Positions 1-8,731 of a stretch of 64,000 nt of DNA are shown here, piece by piece. Below the pieces are notes generated by a model, which ran no database searches, was not told the origin of the DNA, and saw only the letters and a program-made list of their open reading frames with translations. The position numbers were made by a program, and so were the translations under genes. How positions within the stretch are numbered: position 1 is the stretch's first letter; each line of letters begins with the position of its first letter. The stretch comes from Myxococcota bacterium (GTDB lineage: Bacteria; Myxococcota_A; Polyangia; JAAYKL01): assembly GCA_030065855.1 (NCBI GenBank), contig JASJCT010000004.1, positions 21,141 through 85,140 on the forward strand, read 5' to 3'.

Positions 1-1
1 G

Positions 2-559
2 ATCGAATTGGCGCTGGAATTGATCCGTCGAAAAACCGGTACGTTGCTCTCATACAACTCGATTGCCGAGGATCTACACATCTCTCCTCCCACAGCCAAG
101 TCCTATGTGGATATTCTAGAAGCGCTGTTTATTCTTTTTCGCGTTCCTCCGCACGCGCACAACATCGCGAGGGCCCTGGTCAAGGCTCCCAAAGTCTACT
201 TCTACGATACGGGAATGGTTATCGGCGATGCCGGCGCTCAATTCGAAAACACTATCGCTGTCAGCCTGCACAAAGAGGCCTTGGCCAAAACTGACGAAAC
301 CGGAAAGCACCATGCGCTGCGATTCATCCGAACCAAAGATGCAAAGGAAGTCGACTTCTGCCTGTGTGAAGAAGAGGTGCCGATCCAGTTAATCGAGGCG
401 AAGGTCAGTGATGGCAAGGTCTCAGCGCCGCTCAAATACTTTCATCGGAAATACGATATCCCCGCAACACAAGTGGTAAAGAACTTACGTCAGCCCAAAA
501 CCGTTGATGGCATCGATGTGCTGGATGGTGTCCGCTTTCTGTCAGAGCGCTATCGCTGA
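2..559 (+). CDS. DUF4143-type ATP-binding protein, C-terminal part (cut by window edge)
   Basis: The frame is open to the window edge, so only the last 185 residues are seen; the TTG at 8 is probably internal. The visible part starts with a winged-helix-like stretch (IAEDLHISPPTAKSYVDILE) and continues into a DUF4143 domain with YFYDTGM and a nuclease-like D...E.K arrangement (KEVDFCLCEEEVPIQLIEAK). Family members carry an N-terminal AAA ATPase (DUF4143/DUF4143-AAA family) that would lie outside the window. Cellular role is not known for most members; many occur in accessory, toxin-antitoxin-like contexts. Confidence 0.8.
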   Translation: MELALELIRRKTGTLLSYNSIAEDLHISPPTAKSYVDILEALFILFRVPPHAHNIARALVKAPKVYFYDTGMVIGDAGAQFENTIAVSLHKEALAKTDETGKHHALRFIRTKDAKEVDFCLCEEEVPIQLIEAKVSDGKVSAPLKYFHRKYDIPATQVVKNLRQPKTVDGIDVLDGVRFLSERYR

Positions 560-625
560 GGGGTGCTTCCCATTTGACAAAACAAGTAATGACGCGTTTA
601 GTTTTTGAGATAGGAGACGTGTGCC

Positions 626-2287
626 ATGAACAGCGTCACCGTCGCGCTTTTGAGTATTGTTTGGCTGGCAGTCGCGTATCAAGTCTACGGCCGGGTAATT
701 GCGAGAAAACTCATCAAGCCAGACGATAGCAGGCCAACCCCTGCCCATCGCATGAACGACGGGGTTGACTACTACCCAGCACAGCCGCTGGTGCTGTTTG
801 GTCATCACTTTGCCTCTATTGCCGGCGCAGGCCCGATCATCGGACCTGTCATGGCGGCAGCTGCCTTTGGCTGGGGCCCGAGTGCCCTTTGGATTCTCAT
901 CGGTGTTGTGCTTATCGGTGCGGTGCACGACTACACGACACTGATGGTATCGGTCCGCCATGACAGCGCGTCCATCCCCGAGATTACCCAGAGTGTTGTC
1001 GGTAAGAGCGCCAGGTTTCTATTTCTGGTGTTTGTCTGGATCACGCTGATTTTCGTTATCGCGGTTTTTGCAATCGCAGCGGCCAAATCGTTCGTTGCCG
1101 ATCCTCGAATCGTCATTCCAGCCTTTGGGCTGATTCCATTGGCAATCCTGTTTTCAGTGCTCGTCCATCGGCTGGGCCTGCCGATCTGGATCGGCACCCT
1201 TGCCGCACTTGGACTGCTGATCCTCCTGTTTAAAGCTGGCATGGATATCCCGGTCATCCTGCCGTTTGAGCGCGATATGGCCCTCCAAATATGGATTGGC
1301 GTGCTCATGCTTTACAGCCTTGTCGCTGCAGTGTTGCCCGTGTGGATATTGCTTCAACCGCGGGATTATCTGGCCTATTGGATCCTCGCCGCAGGCATGG
1401 CAGTGGGATTTACCGGACTGTTTCTGACCCACCGGCCCATTGTTGCGCCCTTTGCCATCGGATGGGTATCTAAGACCCAAGGGCCGATGTGGCCCATGCT
1501 GTTCATCCTCATTGCCTGTGGTGCTATTTCCGGGTTTCATTCGCTCGTATCCTCTGGCACTACGGCAAAACAACTGGACCGGGAATCCCATGGCAGGCCA
1601 GTGGCCTTTGGCGCCATGATCGCAGAAGGTGCCTTGGCCATGCTCGCCTTGTTGGCGGTTACAGCTGGGCTTTCTTTTAGCCAAGCAGACCCCGGGTCAG
1701 CGCTGGCAACACCCTCGCTTCAGGAATTTCTCGGAAAAAACGGCGGCGGCCCCATTGCCGCGTTTGCCACTGGGTTCGGCGTCTTTACCGAACCACTCCT
1801 GGGTGCTGCTGGCGCCCTGTTTGGCATGACCATGCTCAATGCATTTGTACTGACGACCCTGGATACCTCTGTGCGATTGGCCCGCTTTATTACATCTGAG
1901 CTGGCTGGCTCCGTTGTCGGTCCATTGAAGAATCGTCATGTGTCGGCATTTTTAGTGGTTATTGTGGCATATGGGCTGGCATCATCAGGCAGTGAACAAG
2001 CCCTTTGGCCTATGTTTGGCGCGGCCAACCAGCTGGTGGCTGCTTTAGCAATGATCGTTGTGACAGCCTATTTTTCCCAAAAAGGAAAATCACGTGGCTA
2101 CACGTTGGTTCCCGCGATCTTCATGCTCCTGACCACTTGCGGTGCCCTTATCTGGAAGGGATATGCCGAACTGACCGCCGATGTCCCCAACTACGCACTG
2201 ATCATAGCTGCGATTGTTCTATTGGGGCTGGCTGTTTATGTGGGTCTAAGCGGGTTCAAGGCCATCAAGCGCTTTGGCAATAGCTGA
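626..2287 (+). CDS. cstA: CstA family peptide/pyruvate transporter
   Basis: A 553-residue polytopic inner-membrane protein with the CstA signature near the N-terminus (HRMNDGVDYYPAQPLVLFGHHFASIAGAGPIIGP written here in parts: DYYPAQ, GHHFASIAGAGPI, then HDYTTLMVSVRH). CstA proteins take up peptides or pyruvate, typically under carbon starvation. This is the shorter class (about 550 instead of about 700 residues), lacking much of the C-terminal extension of the E. coli protein. The ATG at 626 has GGAG 11 bases upstream. The 3' end overlaps the convergent macro-domain gene by 42 bp. Confidence 0.92.
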   Translation: MNSVTVALLSIVWLAVAYQVYGRVIARKLIKPDDSRPTPAHRMNDGVDYYPAQPLVLFGHHFASIAGAGPIIGPVMAAAAFGWGPSALWILIGVVLIGAVHDYTTLMVSVRHDSASIPEITQSVVGKSARFLFLVFVWITLIFVIAVFAIAAAKSFVADPRIVIPAFGLIPLAILFSVLVHRLGLPIWIGTLAALGLLILLFKAGMDIPVILPFERDMALQIWIGVLMLYSLVAAVLPVWILLQPRDYLAYWILAAGMAVGFTGLFLTHRPIVAPFAIGWVSKTQGPMWPMLFILIACGAISGFHSLVSSGTTAKQLDRESHGRPVAFGAMIAEGALAMLALLAVTAGLSFSQADPGSALATPSLQEFLGKNGGGPIAAFATGFGVFTEPLLGAAGALFGMTMLNAFVLTTLDTSVRLARFITSELAGSVVGPLKNRHVSAFLVVIVAYGLASSGSEQALWPMFGAANQLVAALAMIVVTAYFSQKGKSRGYTLVPAIFMLLTTCGALIWKGYAELTADVPNYALIIAAIVLLGLAVYVGLSGFKAIKRFGNS

Positions 2288-2797
2288 TGCATAGGCTTCG
2301 TATGTGTCAGTATCAAACAGAACCCATGTGATGCGCTCGATGTGGCCCGGATCATCAGCTATGCATTCTGCGACAGCGCCCATAGCCACTGTTGCGGCGC
2401 GTTCCACAGGAAAGCCATAGGCTCCCGTACTGATGGAGGGAAAGGCAATGGCCTTGACGTTATTTTGTATGGCCAAGGCCAGGCTGTTTTTATAACAAGA
2501 CGCCAATATGCTGTCTTCGTCGCGATCTCCGCCATGCCAAATCGGCCCTACAGTGTGAACGACGTACTTGGCAGCTAGCCTACCGGCGGTTGTAATAACC
2601 GCCTGTCCGGGATTGCATTTTCCCTTTTCAGATCGAATTTTTTTGCACGCCGCCAGTATTTCCGGTCCGCCTACCCGATGAATGGCCCCGTCCACACCGC
2701 CCCCGCCGAGCAGGGTGGCATTGGCTGCATTGACGATGGCGTCTGCACTGTGGGCGGTAATATCTCCCTGCTCAATCGAGATACGCGTGTCTTGCAT
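2246..2797 (-). CDS. Macro-domain protein, O-acetyl-ADP-ribose deacetylase type
   Basis: A 183-residue single macro domain of the YmdB/MacroD class. Seen motifs are GDITAHSADAIVNAAN (adenine and ribose pocket), GGGGVDGAIH (distal ribose loop, catalytic Asp-Gly pattern), and FPSISTGAYGFP (phosphate loop). Such enzymes hydrolyse O-acetyl-ADP-ribose and remove mono-ADP-ribose from proteins. Length matches the family (about 175-190). It is convergent with cstA; the last 14 codons of each gene share the same DNA, and the rest stands alone. Confidence 0.93.
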   Translation of the reverse strand: MQDTRISIEQGDITAHSADAIVNAANATLLGGGGVDGAIHRVGGPEILAACKKIRSEKGKCNPGQAVITTAGRLAAKYVVHTVGPIWHGGDRDEDSILASCYKNSLALAIQNNVKAIAFPSISTGAYGFPVERAATVAMGAVAECIADDPGHIERITWVLFDTDTYEAYASAIAKALDGLEPA

Positions 2798-2902
2798 TTT
2801 AGTCTCCTTTCTCCTGTTCCTCTTTTACCCACCAGTCAGGACGCGATTTGGACAAAGTCCAGAGAATAGTCGGTACGTCTTGAGATAGCATGTATTCCGT
2901 GT

Positions 2903-2920
2903 TATCATGTCATCATGATA
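2903..2920. promoter_or_regulatory. Palindrome over the higB start, candidate HigA operator
   Basis: A perfect 7-bp inverted repeat TATCATG-TCAT-CATGATA overlaps the start codon (2915) of the truncated toxin reading frame. HigA antitoxins repress their own operon by binding such palindromes. Position and symmetry are seen; binding is inferred. Confidence 0.55.
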
Positions 2921-3025
2921 TGGTCGTTTAAGAACCAGGATACTAAGGATGTTTTTAACGGCAAAAACACGAAAAGCGCCAGAAAAACGTGCCCGCGGTC
3001 TTTGTGGAGCGTGGCAGTAATGTAA
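2915..3025 (+). pseudogene. higB: HigB-type toxin, truncated after 36 codons
   Basis: The 36-codon frame reads MIWSFKNQDTKDVFNG then KNTKSARKTCPRSLW and SVAVM-stop. This matches the conserved N-terminus of RelE/ParE-like HigB toxins (pattern M-I-x-S-F-x-x-x-x-T-x-x-x-F-N-G, followed by a K/A-R-K/L-W run). The usual product is about 92 residues, so the RNase core and the C-terminal catalytic His/Arg/Tyr region are missing. Only 21 bp separate the stop from the antitoxin start, so the missing part is deleted rather than frame-shifted. The original palindromic operator and the antitoxin are still in place. Confidence 0.7.
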
Positions 3026-3046
3026 GGTTTTATTAAGGAGGCGAAA

Positions 3047-3370
3047 ATGGTTCGCATACCAACACATCGAGAACCAACTCACCCGGGCGAAATGCTCCTT
3101 GAGGAGTTTTTGCGCCCAATGAACATTACGCAAAGAGAGCTCGCCAAAGCGATTCGTGTACCCTACCAGAGGGTCAACGAGATCGTTAATCAGCGACGAG
3201 GCATAACTCCCAGCACAGCGCTCAGACTAGCCCGGTTTTTTGGCGTATCAGAAGACTTCTGGCTCAACCTTCAACTCCGCTGGGACCTGTATCGAGCAAA
3301 GCGCAATGAGGCCCAAGAAATAAGCAGGATAAGCCCATTCACAGCTGAGGAACAGCCTGCTCAACCGTGA
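3047..3370 (+). CDS. higA: HigA family antitoxin (XRE helix-turn-helix)
   Basis: A 107-residue HigA/VapI-type protein. It opens with the typical HPGEMLLEEFLRPMNITQ segment, followed by a helix-turn-helix (ELAKAIRVPYQRVNEIVNQR) and the TPSTALRLARFFG...FWLNLQ stretch. The ATG at 3047 has AAGGAGG at 3035-3041. The antitoxin is intact although the upstream toxin is truncated, so it is either an orphan autoregulator or a solitary antitoxin that could neutralise related toxins. Confidence 0.93.
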   Translation: MVRIPTHREPTHPGEMLLEEFLRPMNITQRELAKAIRVPYQRVNEIVNQRRGITPSTALRLARFFGVSEDFWLNLQLRWDLYRAKRNEAQEISRISPFTAEEQPAQP

Positions 3371-3473
3371 GCCCCTCCCACATTCTGTCTACGCCTGACA
3401 AGTATCGACGTTGGCATTCGTGTCTTGCCAGGTGATGATTCATCTCCTCCTTGCGGGGATTTCTCAGGGGTGG

Positions 3474-5879
3474 TTATTGTCCAGCTGGATGCGGTACGCC
3501 TTGAATTGTCTGGTGTCGCTGGCCTCGCTGTTGTGCTCGCGGTGCATGTTTTTTATTGGTGTCCTTTGCCGACGCCCCGCAAAAAGGGCATGTCTTCCAA
3601 TTTTTCATCAGCAACACGCCGCAGCCACTGCAGAAGTTGTTGATTTGGAACGAGCAAAACGGACAGTATTTAAAATACGCTTCCAGCACAGCATCACAGC
3701 CAGGGCAAATCGTCGTCATGATGTTCTGTGGGCCTAACACCCGCAGCACTTCCTCGCAACTGGTGACCCCTTCTTTTATTTTCTCCAACCCAGCATCGAG
3801 GAGATTCTTCATCCCAGAAGCACGGGCTGTATTAATGATATTCAGCTCACTCTCATTGATGGCGATCATTTTTTTGATTTCACTGTTCATCTGAAAGATC
3901 TCGAAGATACCAACCCTGCCCGCGTATCCAGTCCCCTTACACTTGCTGCACCCCGTGCCCTTTTTAGGAGAAAAATCCATTGAATCCCGGTGCAGCTTTA
4001 ATGCGAGGAGCGTCTCGGTTGAAACCTCATCGTCGACTTTGCAATGCGTACAAATCCGCCTGAGCAGCCGCTGCGCTACAATGCCGGTCAAGGCTTCATT
4101 TATCAGGTACGGTTTGATGCCCAGGTCTCTCAAGCGGGTGATGGTTGTCACTGCGCTGTTCGTATGAAGGGTGCTCAATACGAGATGGCCGGTCATGGCC
4201 GCGTTAAAGGCCACCTCTGCTGTATCTGAATCTCTGATCTCGCCAATCATGATCACATCTGGATCCTGTCTCAAGATGGCCCGCAAGACCACGGGAAAGT
4301 GTAGCCCTATTTTTTCTCGGATGTGGACTTGTTCGGCCATGCCCATGTGGTACTCCACGGGGTCTTCGATGGTGATGAAGTTCCGATCGTTCGTCGCCAC
4401 TTCGTTGAGGAGTGAGTAAAGGGTCGTCGTCTTACCGCTGCCAGTGGGCCCGGTCGTGAGGACAATCCCTTGGGGCTGTTTTACCATTGCCAGCAGGTTC
4501 TTTAATTCTTTTGGATTCAGACCCAGGTCTTTTGTCTGTTTAATCGTGGAGGTCCTATCGAGGATCCGCATCACCACCTTCTCACCGTTAATCGTGGGCA
4601 GGATTGAGATACGCATGTCTGCCACCATGATCGAGGTCTTGGCCGTTACCCTGCCGTCTTGTGGCTTGCGGCGTTCGGCAATGTCGAGGTCGCACATCAC
4701 CTTGATGCGGGACACCAGGGACGCGTGGACGTGCAGGGGCAAATGAAAGACATCCCGAAGCAGTCCGTCGATGCGAAACCGCACCCTGACATTGCGTTCC
4801 TTAGGCTCGATGTGAATATCTGATGTATGCATCCGAAGTGCGTTGTTCAGGATCGTATTGATGATTTTAATCGCCTGTGGCGACGCCTCTTCTTGGATTA
4901 GTTCGTTGAGCTCCAGTTCCTCCTCGCCGTCGTCCACCAGGAATTCGATGTTCTCGTGGGGTTCATTTGGGTCTCCATGAGGGGTATCTCCGTCCAGCAC
5001 GCTTGAGTCGCCATAAAGGTCTGTTATCCGATCTTTTATATCTTTAATGAAAGCGACGACCGGCTTGATCTTAGCACCTGTGATAAAGGAAAGCTCATCG
5101 ATCTTTGTCACATCTGTGGGATCGCACATGGCCACGGTCAACACATTGCGATGTAGCTTTAGCGGCACCAATAAGCTTTCTTGGCATACTTTTTGGGGCA
5201 TCAATGAGGTGAGCTCTTTTAAAATCGGGTAATCCTCAATTGAGATGCACTCAATGCCCAGAGTTGAAACAACGGCCTGAATCATCGCTGTTTCGTCAAT
5301 GAGGTTTTGGTCCAGCAGAATTTCAGGCAGCATACGGCCGGTTTCCCTCTGCTTGGCCAGGGCATGCTCCAAGTTCTCTGCTGCAATGATATCAGCGTCG
5401 ACCAGGATCTTTCCCAGACGGCTATTGTGCTGGGTGACAAACCGGGAAAGCTTGGCGATTTCCCACTTCTGCTTTTCGTTCGCGGACTTAAGCGCTTCGT
5501 TTTCTTGTGTGAGTTCCCATTGTTCAAGTGCCAGTTTCACGGTGAGCCTAAGCTCTTCTTTGTTGGCAGGCTTGGTAATGAACCGGTAGACCGCACCGCT
5601 ATTTATTGCCTGCATCACAGCGCTGATATCCGAGCATCCAGTGAGCATGATGCGAATTGTTTCGGGGTATTTACTGAGGACCCTGCTGAGGAATTCTGCC
5701 CCGTTCATGTCTGGCATTTGGAAATCAGATATCACCACGTGGGCAGGATCCTTTGCTAATATCTGGAGGCCTGCTGCACCGGATTGTGCAGTGATGATGT
5801 TGTAGTTTTTATTGCGCAAGGTACGCCGCATAGCGGTGAGCACGTTCTTTTCATCATCAACGCATAGTATCGTGTACAT
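3474..5879 (-). CDS. Response regulator fused to GspE/PilB-type ATPase with C-terminal zinc ribbons
   Basis: An 801-residue fusion starting at ATG 5879 (MYTILCVDDE); a TTG at 5900 is a weaker choice. Order: REC receiver (1-120; acidic pair CVDDE, phospho-acceptor Asp52 in ISDFQMPD, Lys103 in ITKP), helical linker, MshEN/GspE N-terminal domain (about 155-290), T2SS ATPase (Walker A GPTGSGKT at 477-484, RQDPDVIMIGEIRD Walker B region, tetracysteine CTHC/CSKC near 610-640), and a tail with two CxxC pairs and more (CPGC, CPFC, CSGC, CPFC; about 724-772) like double zinc ribbons. GspE/PilB ATPases drive type II secretion or type IV pilus assembly; here phosphorylation may gate the motor. No pilus or secretion partner genes lie nearby, so the gene is an orphan of that machinery. 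Confidence 0.93.
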   Translation of the reverse strand: MYTILCVDDEKNVLTAMRRTLRNKNYNIITAQSGAAGLQILAKDPAHVVISDFQMPDMNGAEFLSRVLSKYPETIRIMLTGCSDISAVMQAINSGAVYRFITKPANKEELRLTVKLALEQWELTQENEALKSANEKQKWEIAKLSRFVTQHNSRLGKILVDADIIAAENLEHALAKQRETGRMLPEILLDQNLIDETAMIQAVVSTLGIECISIEDYPILKELTSLMPQKVCQESLLVPLKLHRNVLTVAMCDPTDVTKIDELSFITGAKIKPVVAFIKDIKDRITDLYGDSSVLDGDTPHGDPNEPHENIEFLVDDGEEELELNELIQEEASPQAIKIINTILNNALRMHTSDIHIEPKERNVRVRFRIDGLLRDVFHLPLHVHASLVSRIKVMCDLDIAERRKPQDGRVTAKTSIMVADMRISILPTINGEKVVMRILDRTSTIKQTKDLGLNPKELKNLLAMVKQPQGIVLTTGPTGSGKTTTLYSLLNEVATNDRNFITIEDPVEYHMGMAEQVHIREKIGLHFPVVLRAILRQDPDVIMIGEIRDSDTAEVAFNAAMTGHLVLSTLHTNSAVTTITRLRDLGIKPYLINEALTGIVAQRLLRRICTHCKVDDEVSTETLLALKLHRDSMDFSPKKGTGCSKCKGTGYAGRVGIFEIFQMNSEIKKMIAINESELNIINTARASGMKNLLDAGLEKIKEGVTSCEEVLRVLGPQNIMTTICPGCDAVLEAYFKYCPFCSFQINNFCSGCGVLLMKNWKTCPFCGASAKDTNKKHAPRAQQRGQRHQTIQGVPHPAGQ

Positions 5880-5914
5880 AGAAGAAGTATGACGCACCAA
5901 TTAAATAGTACAAA

Positions 5915-6601
5915 CTATATGCCGCTCCACTTAATAACCTCATCCATCCAAACCCGATACGGCTTATACAGAAGGCCGTGCCCCAGTCCCATTTGGGTGA
6001 CGATGCTCTTAGACTTTCCGATGCCTTTTGACGAAAAGAATAATTCGGGCGAGCTCGGCATTTTATCGCTCTCATCGTAAATGGATAAGATGTCTCCATA
6101 GAGCTCTATCTGTTGCTTTCTATACTGCATCTCGAATAAACCTGCCAAGAACACGAATTTCACGTCTCGATTTTTCAAATTACTAGATACTTTAGCAGCG
6201 ATCATCCCGCCTTTTGACGCACCAACAACGGTGATTTGTTTTGCCGGCACCTGTTTGGCGAGCAAAAACTCAATCCATTCAATGACTTTTTGAGAGTATT
6301 TTTCGATGTCTGTATCCTTTTCGCGAATCTCACTGATCGTGACAAACCCTTGCTCAGAAAGTTCTTGGACAATTTTTCTGTACTCATAGGTGCCATATTC
6401 TTGACTAACTGGCATGCCGTCCGATCCTTCCACTATCTTCCCGTGAAGATAGAACAGATAATACCTAGCCGGATCGGGATTCTGTGGAAGTGCACTCAAA
6501 TGACTGTTCATGGTACTGTTTTGTTCGGGCTTCGAGCTTTTACAAGCATTCAAGAGCAGCACAGCAATGAATATGAAAATATACAAATTCTTGAGATTCA
6601 T
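5915..6601 (-). CDS. Lipoprotein of the alpha/beta-hydrolase fold
   Basis: A 228-residue protein with a lipoprotein signal (MNLKNLYIFIFIAVLLLNAC, cleavage before Cys20). The body has the nucleophile elbow VVGASKGGMIAA (Ser in G-A-S-K-G-G) and a late GHG (MGLGHGLLYKPY), giving the Ser and His of a serine hydrolase triad; FLAG and SIYDESD could supply the acidic residue. Substrate unknown. It ends 35 bp upstream of the REC-GspE gene on the same strand and could be co-transcribed. Confidence 0.8.
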   Translation of the reverse strand: MNLKNLYIFIFIAVLLLNACKSSKPEQNSTMNSHLSALPQNPDPARYYLFYLHGKIVEGSDGMPVSQEYGTYEYRKIVQELSEQGFVTISEIREKDTDIEKYSQKVIEWIEFLLAKQVPAKQITVVGASKGGMIAAKVSSNLKNRDVKFVFLAGLFEMQYRKQQIELYGDILSIYDESDKMPSSPELFFSSKGIGKSKSIVTQMGLGHGLLYKPYRVWMDEVIKWSGI

Positions 6602-6936
6602 TTTTCCTCCTCTCTAGCTCGATGCCTCATACGCATGTTGACGCGTCCGAGTACGAGTGACTCAGAATACTTTCGCGCTTGCACAGCAGTCAATTGGAAA
6701 CACAATTTTTATAGCAAACCATCAACAAAAGGGGGGAACGATGATTTTCCGTATCCGTGCGATACTGTCTAAACGCAACACTCGATACCAAGATCAACTG
6801 CAATGGCCTAGAGATTGACGGCGCTGCCACAGGGTATCACAATTGCGCATGGCCACCTATCGGTTATAAAAATGGATATCCCCAAAGCGTCACCCACCCG
6901 GTCGAAAGGCGGATGCAGTGAGAAGAAATTCGGATT
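6602..6936. other. Intergenic stretch with a possible broken reading frame
   Basis: From 6745 to the TGA at 6919-6921 the plus strand stays open in the same frame as the gene that follows at 6937. The translation is coherent (INCNGLEIDGAATGYHNC, then WPPIGYKNGY) with many G/C third positions. A GTG at 6757 would give a 54-residue product. It may be the first part of the downstream gene cut by a nonsense codon, or a separate small gene. The left half (6602-6740) holds the upstream region of the minus-strand hydrolase; no clear promoter was seen. Confidence 0.35.
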
Positions 6937-7314
6937 GTGGTCACGCGACCCGAGCGACCCACACAAACATATACTTACCAGTTGTTTGCAGAGATGCCGC
7001 CTGTTCCCGGAGGCATCGTGGGGCGAGAGATGGCCGACTATTTAAAAGCCACCCGCTATTTCCTTCAGACGCAAATGATGCAAACGCCGACGCAACCCCC
7101 AAGTCCTCACGTACCACCGCCGAGAAATACGCCATTGCAGCGCATCTTTATGGGTACCGGAGATAATCTGGGGGTGGAAACTGTGAATTTCGCTTTTGTC
7201 GTCGGTGAATTCTGCATTTTGTACCCGGTCTCCATTGATGAGGACAACAGTCTCTTTAACACCCTAAAAGAGGTCACGATGCAACTCGTAGGCGCGCTGG
7301 TCCTGGTGATGTAA
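6937..7314 (+). CDS. Conserved-looking hypothetical protein, translationally coupled to the next gene
   Basis: A 125-residue protein from GTG 6937 (an ATG at 6994, MPPVPGGIVG, is an alternative). Not recognised. The sequence has a proline-rich middle (PTQPPSPHVPPP) and an ordered C-terminal half (GVETVNFAFVVGEFCILYPV...LVGALVLVM) that looks like beta structure. Its TAA shares a base with the ATG of the next gene (TAATG), so the two are likely co-translated. The same frame continues upstream beyond an in-frame TGA at 6919, so the true gene may have been longer. Confidence 0.5.
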   Translation: MVTRPERPTQTYTYQLFAEMPPVPGGIVGREMADYLKATRYFLQTQMMQTPTQPPSPHVPPPRNTPLQRIFMGTGDNLGVETVNFAFVVGEFCILYPVSIDEDNSLFNTLKEVTMQLVGALVLVM

Positions 7315-8552
7315 TGCCATCCAAACAAAACACGCAAAAACAACAAGACGCCCAACAGTTCCTGATCGATATGCTGGCGGACGATCATTTTGGTGAGCAG
7401 CTAGCAAAATCAGCAGCAGATGGGGACATCCCACGCCTCAAAGACCTGGTTGCAAAAAAACTTCAGGGGCTGGATCCCACGGCATTGTCCAATGCCGTAA
7501 CCCAGTTGAGTGCCAGTCATCTCGACCTTTGGGTGGGTCGGTACGAGACACAGATCGAAATTCAAGGGAACTGGCAGGACGCGGGTTACCTGAGTATCTC
7601 CAAAACCCAATCCGTGGCCTTGACCCTCGATGTCCTTCAATCTGCCGGGCGTCCCATCACCAACAACGTGCTCAATGGGGCTACTTTTGAGGACAATACA
7701 CTGTCATGGGCGTTCATTGAAGGTGCGCACCACAATAATACAGCTGGCCATATCACATTCACTGATGGCATTCATGAAGGCGCGACCCCGCAAGATACGT
7801 TCTCGGGTACGCTGAGGCTCCTGGTGGATCCTGCAGACCATTACAAAGTAACCACATCAGGTGAACTGTGGGAGCATTTACCCGAAACATATCAGGGGCA
7901 GTTTACGGATTTCGGTTTGGGGGAATTGACAGAAGACATCTTGATTCAGTTGATCAAGGCTGCTGAGAGCAAGTCTCCAACCCCGGAAGAGGGTGAAGAC
8001 TTCTTTGATCACGTCTTGGTGGTTACCGGCCCCATCAAGGGAACAAAGGGGTATTTTCCGCGCGCCCGCATGGCGCGATTGGCAGAGGCGCGTCCGACTG
8101 ATCCCTATGGGTTTAAAGGTAAAATTCCCAAGGAAGAGCACACCTGTTCGTCTGGCGAAGAGACGAATATCTGGGAGATCATCGGCAAGATCGAAACAGC
8201 GCTGAGTCTGTGTGCTTTGGTTGCTATGGCCATTAAGAAGTGCATTGATAGGTACCGCGCGAGGATGGCGAGATATCGCATTGCACCGGCTCAGGAGCAA
8301 GAGATGATCCAACTCGGCCACGAGCAAGCCCAGGAAATCGGCGAGGCAGCCCAAGAGGAAGCTGTGGCGGACGATGAGGAGGACCTTGGCGAAGGCATGG
8401 AAGCTGTTGAAGAAAACCTGGAACTCGAAGCGCCGGTTGCTTCTGGTGCTGAAGTGGTCGCAGCTGAAAGCGCTGAACAAGCAGTGATCGAAGGAGAGGC
8501 AGAGTCAGAACTGGCCGAAGATGTGGTCGAGGTTGCAGAAGAAACCATTTAA
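7314..8552 (+). CDS. Hypothetical protein with beta-rich core and acidic C-terminal tail
   Basis: A 412-residue protein, not recognised. The first 60 residues are helical and charged. Residues about 65-185 look like a beta-sandwich or lipocalin-like domain (WVGRYETQIEIQGNWQDAGY, then TFEDNTLSW, GHITFTDGI, FSGTLRLLV). A short hydrophobic stretch near 290-305 (ETALSLCALVAMAIKKC) could touch a membrane. The last 75 residues are almost all Glu/Ala/Val. It has no signal peptide. It overlaps the preceding gene by one base, so they probably form one functional unit. Confidence 0.7.
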   Translation: MPSKQNTQKQQDAQQFLIDMLADDHFGEQLAKSAADGDIPRLKDLVAKKLQGLDPTALSNAVTQLSASHLDLWVGRYETQIEIQGNWQDAGYLSISKTQSVALTLDVLQSAGRPITNNVLNGATFEDNTLSWAFIEGAHHNNTAGHITFTDGIHEGATPQDTFSGTLRLLVDPADHYKVTTSGELWEHLPETYQGQFTDFGLGELTEDILIQLIKAAESKSPTPEEGEDFFDHVLVVTGPIKGTKGYFPRARMARLAEARPTDPYGFKGKIPKEEHTCSSGEETNIWEIIGKIETALSLCALVAMAIKKCIDRYRARMARYRIAPAQEQEMIQLGHEQAQEIGEAAQEEAVADDEEDLGEGMEAVEENLELEAPVASGAEVVAAESAEQAVIEGEAESELAEDVVEVAEETI

Positions 8553-8608
8553 ATTTCCAGATATTCATCGAAGCGTCCGGTCCATACCGGCATCGCGCTT
8601 GGGGCCGT

Positions 8609-8650
8609 CAGGCTAATCAACGATACAATTCCTTAAGGCGGTGGGGTCTG
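8609..8650 (-). repeat. Partial duplicate of the 3' end of the methyltransferase gene at 17822
   Basis: About 42 bp match 17818-17860 with only a few differences (shared core CAACGATACAAT and CCTTAAGGCGGTGGGG). At 17822 this DNA encodes the last dozen residues and the stop of the methyltransferase; here the stop and PTALRNCIVD are kept on the minus strand, but one G is missing and the upstream part is absent. Confidence 0.75.
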
Positions 8651-8731
8651 GTTGCGTTCTGCTTCCCGCGTTCGTTTCTCTGCGTCGGTTTTCATCTTCT
8701 GAACCGGCCGCCATAGGGCAGCCGTGGCAAG

